DNA from: Fodinicola feengrottensis
GTDB lineage: Bacteria > Actinomycetota > Actinomycetes > Mycobacteriales > HKI-0501
Assembly: GCF_010993775.1 (NCBI RefSeq)
Contig: NZ_WOTO01000026.1
Location: 1 to 64,000, forward strand
Direction of reading: 5' to 3'
Length of the DNA stretch: 64,000 nucleotides
The position numbers were made by a program, and so were the translations under genes. Within the stretch, counting starts at the first letter, position 1; every line of letters begins with the position of its first letter. The notes beneath the pieces are model-generated. The model worked only from the letters and a program-made list of their open reading frames with translations. It was not told where the DNA came from and made no database searches. Below are positions 62,995 to 64,000 of this stretch, piece by piece.

Positions 62995-64000
62995 ATGCGG
63001 CTGGCTGAAATGATGGCCCTGCGTCAGGTGATCGGCGCCGGCGCGCTGGTGACGGTGACCGAGCGGTGTCCACTCAGCTGCGCCCACTGCGCATCGGCGG
63101 CGACTCTCGCCGGCCGACAGCTCGACGCGACCGCGCTCCTTCGCTTCTTGTCCACCTTCACCGCGAAATGCCGTCCCGAGGTGCTGATGTTGACCGGCGG
63201 CGAGCCGCTGACCCGGCCACGGCTGGTGGTCGAAGCCGCCCGGCTCGTACGGTCCGCCGGCACTCGTACGGCAGTGCTCTCCGGTGCGTTTTTCGCCCAG
63301 GGCAAAGGCATCCCGCCATCCATCCGGGAGGTCGCCCGCGCTGTCGACCATTTCTCGCTGAGCCTGGACGTTTTCCACGAACGCGAGGTAGCCCGCGAGA
63401 ACGTCTTCGGTGCTTTGCATGACCTCCTTCGGTCGGGCGTAGCGACCAGTCTGCACGTGGTCGGGACTGGGCCCGACGACCCGTATCTGGCCGAGGTAAG
63501 CGAGGAAGTCGTCGCCCGTTTTTGGCGCGGCCGTACCGATGTTGGTCAGCGAGCTGCGCCCCATCGGCCGCGCGGCCGCCTGGGCGCGCCGGCCCGCGCT
63601 GCCGGATCCCACGCTGGTGGCGCCCTGCGCGATGGCGGCCTGGCCGGTGATCACGACAGACGGACGGGTGACCGCCTGTTGCAACCAGGCGGTGGTGGAT
63701 GGTCGTACCCGCCCAGATCATCTGAGCCTGGGCCGAATCGACACCGCGACCTGGCCGGCTGTCCTGGAGAGAGCCAAAAACCTGCCGATGCTGCGGATGG
63801 TCCGGACGGTTGGGCCACTGCACATCGCCAGCCGTACGGCCGAACCTCCCGACGACTACTGCACAACCCCACCGGCTCAGCGACTCGCCGGCCGCGACGC
63901 AATGGGTGGCCAAGGCCGACGGCCCAGCCGGCGAACTGCTGGAGGCGGCCGCGATCCGCCGTGGACTGGCCGGTGGACCGGCGGCTTTGCTGCGCAGGCA
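62995..64000 (+). CDS. radical SAM enzyme with SPASM-like C-terminal Cys region (truncated by window end; frame changes)
   Basis: ATG 62995 follows GAGGGAGGTG. TERCPLSCAHCASA is the C-x3-C-x2-C cluster motif; LMLTGGEPLTRPRL is the GGE SAM motif; DHFSLSLDVFHERE follows. After a break at a run of five T (63519-63523) a second Cys region appears: LVAPCAMAAWPVITTDGRVT, then ACCNQAVVDG, typical of an auxiliary-cluster SPASM or twitch domain. A further break lies near 63868 (four C), after which it reads LSDSPAATQWVAKADGPAGE to the edge. Divergent from the lanthipeptide precursor; a peptide-modifying role is likely. Confidence 0.8.
   Translation, partial: MRLAEMMALRQVIGAGALVTVTERCPLSCAHCASAATLAGRQLDATALLRFLSTFTAKCRPEVLMLTGGEPLTRPRLVVEAARLVRSAGTRTAVLSGAFFAQGKGIPPSIREVARAVDHFSLSLDVFHEREVARENVFGALHDLLRSGVATSLHVVGTGPDDPYLAEVSEEVVARFWRGRTDVGQRAAPHRPRGRLGAPARAAGSHAGGALRDGGLAGDHDRRTGDRLLQPGGGGWSYPPRSSEPGPNRHRDLAGCPGESQKPADAADGPDGWATAHRQPYGRTSRRLLHNPTGSATRRPRRNGWPRPTAQPANCWRRPRSAVDWPVDRRLCCAG

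Overview
The window is high-GC DNA from an actinomycete. Evidence: GTG and TTG starts, AGGAGG-type ribosome sites, chains of stop/start overlaps (ATGA, GTGA), SARP and ROK regulators, a class III lanthipeptide synthetase and DUF222/HNH genes. The palindrome CGTACG is unusually frequent. I cannot name the genus; an ACC deaminase, a chitosanase, GH16 and GH18 enzymes and a propane-type monooxygenase fit a soil or root-associated life. Many otherwise convincing genes change reading frame once or several times, often at runs of A, T, C or G. Most of these breaks look like base-calling errors rather than decay, so I give each such gene as one span and state where the frame changes.

Layout. 1-1251: tail of an Hsp70-like gene and a TPR/membrane/OmpA-like protein. 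1411-2762: a 45-residue protein, a GntR remnant and acdS. 2819-7387 (minus): chitosanase, then a ROK regulator - M81 peptidase - CutC operon. 7564-12794: lipoprotein, cytochrome P450, MerB-like lyase, and a decayed DUF222/HNH gene split by an IS256-family element. 13008-16079: two overlapping Gfo/Idh/MocA oxidoreductases and a DUF574 methyltransferase. 16048-24621: an AfsR-type SARP and an exported set (CAP protein, GH16, serine protease, ECF sigma factor) around a SARP-type regulator that carries a membrane helix and an extracytoplasmic domain. 24726-26370: MocR-type regulator.

26354-39098 holds a propane/phenol-type soluble diiron monooxygenase system. A divergent MimR/AcoR-like activator faces prmA-prmB-prmC-prmD, an amidohydrolase, a MIP18/DUF59 protein, a zinc alcohol dehydrogenase, a dedicated GroEL and an NRAMP metal transporter. 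Two near-identical 15-bp palindromes flank a small gene between the regulator and prmA and are the best candidates for the activator's sites. 39102-44966 (minus) is a sugar-uptake block (ROK, aldehyde dehydrogenase, binding protein, two permeases). Two related CTTA-N3-TAAG palindromes, one before the dehydrogenase and one before the binding protein, look like ROK operators.

45081-52429 is a tight five-gene biosynthetic operon: a DIT1/PvcA-type isocyanide synthase with a long extra N-terminal region, an MFS exporter, a stand-alone adenylation enzyme, a carrier-protein/thioesterase and an ATP-grasp ligase. It looks like a bacterial split version of fungal isocyanide synthase/NRPS-like enzymes and is a strong candidate for a new isonitrile pathway. 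52762-57653 holds a TMEM175-like channel, a LuxR-type regulator, a TPR protein, a GH18 protein and an RDD protein. 57654-58397 is a repeat- and palindrome-rich non-coding tract.

58398-64000 is a class III lanthipeptide locus: a 59-residue precursor, a GAAA-loop hairpin, the three-domain synthetase LanKC and an MFS exporter on the minus strand. A divergent radical SAM/SPASM-like enzyme on the plus strand runs off the window. A class III precursor next to a radical SAM enzyme suggests a doubly modified peptide. This and the isocyanide operon are the two most promising systems here.
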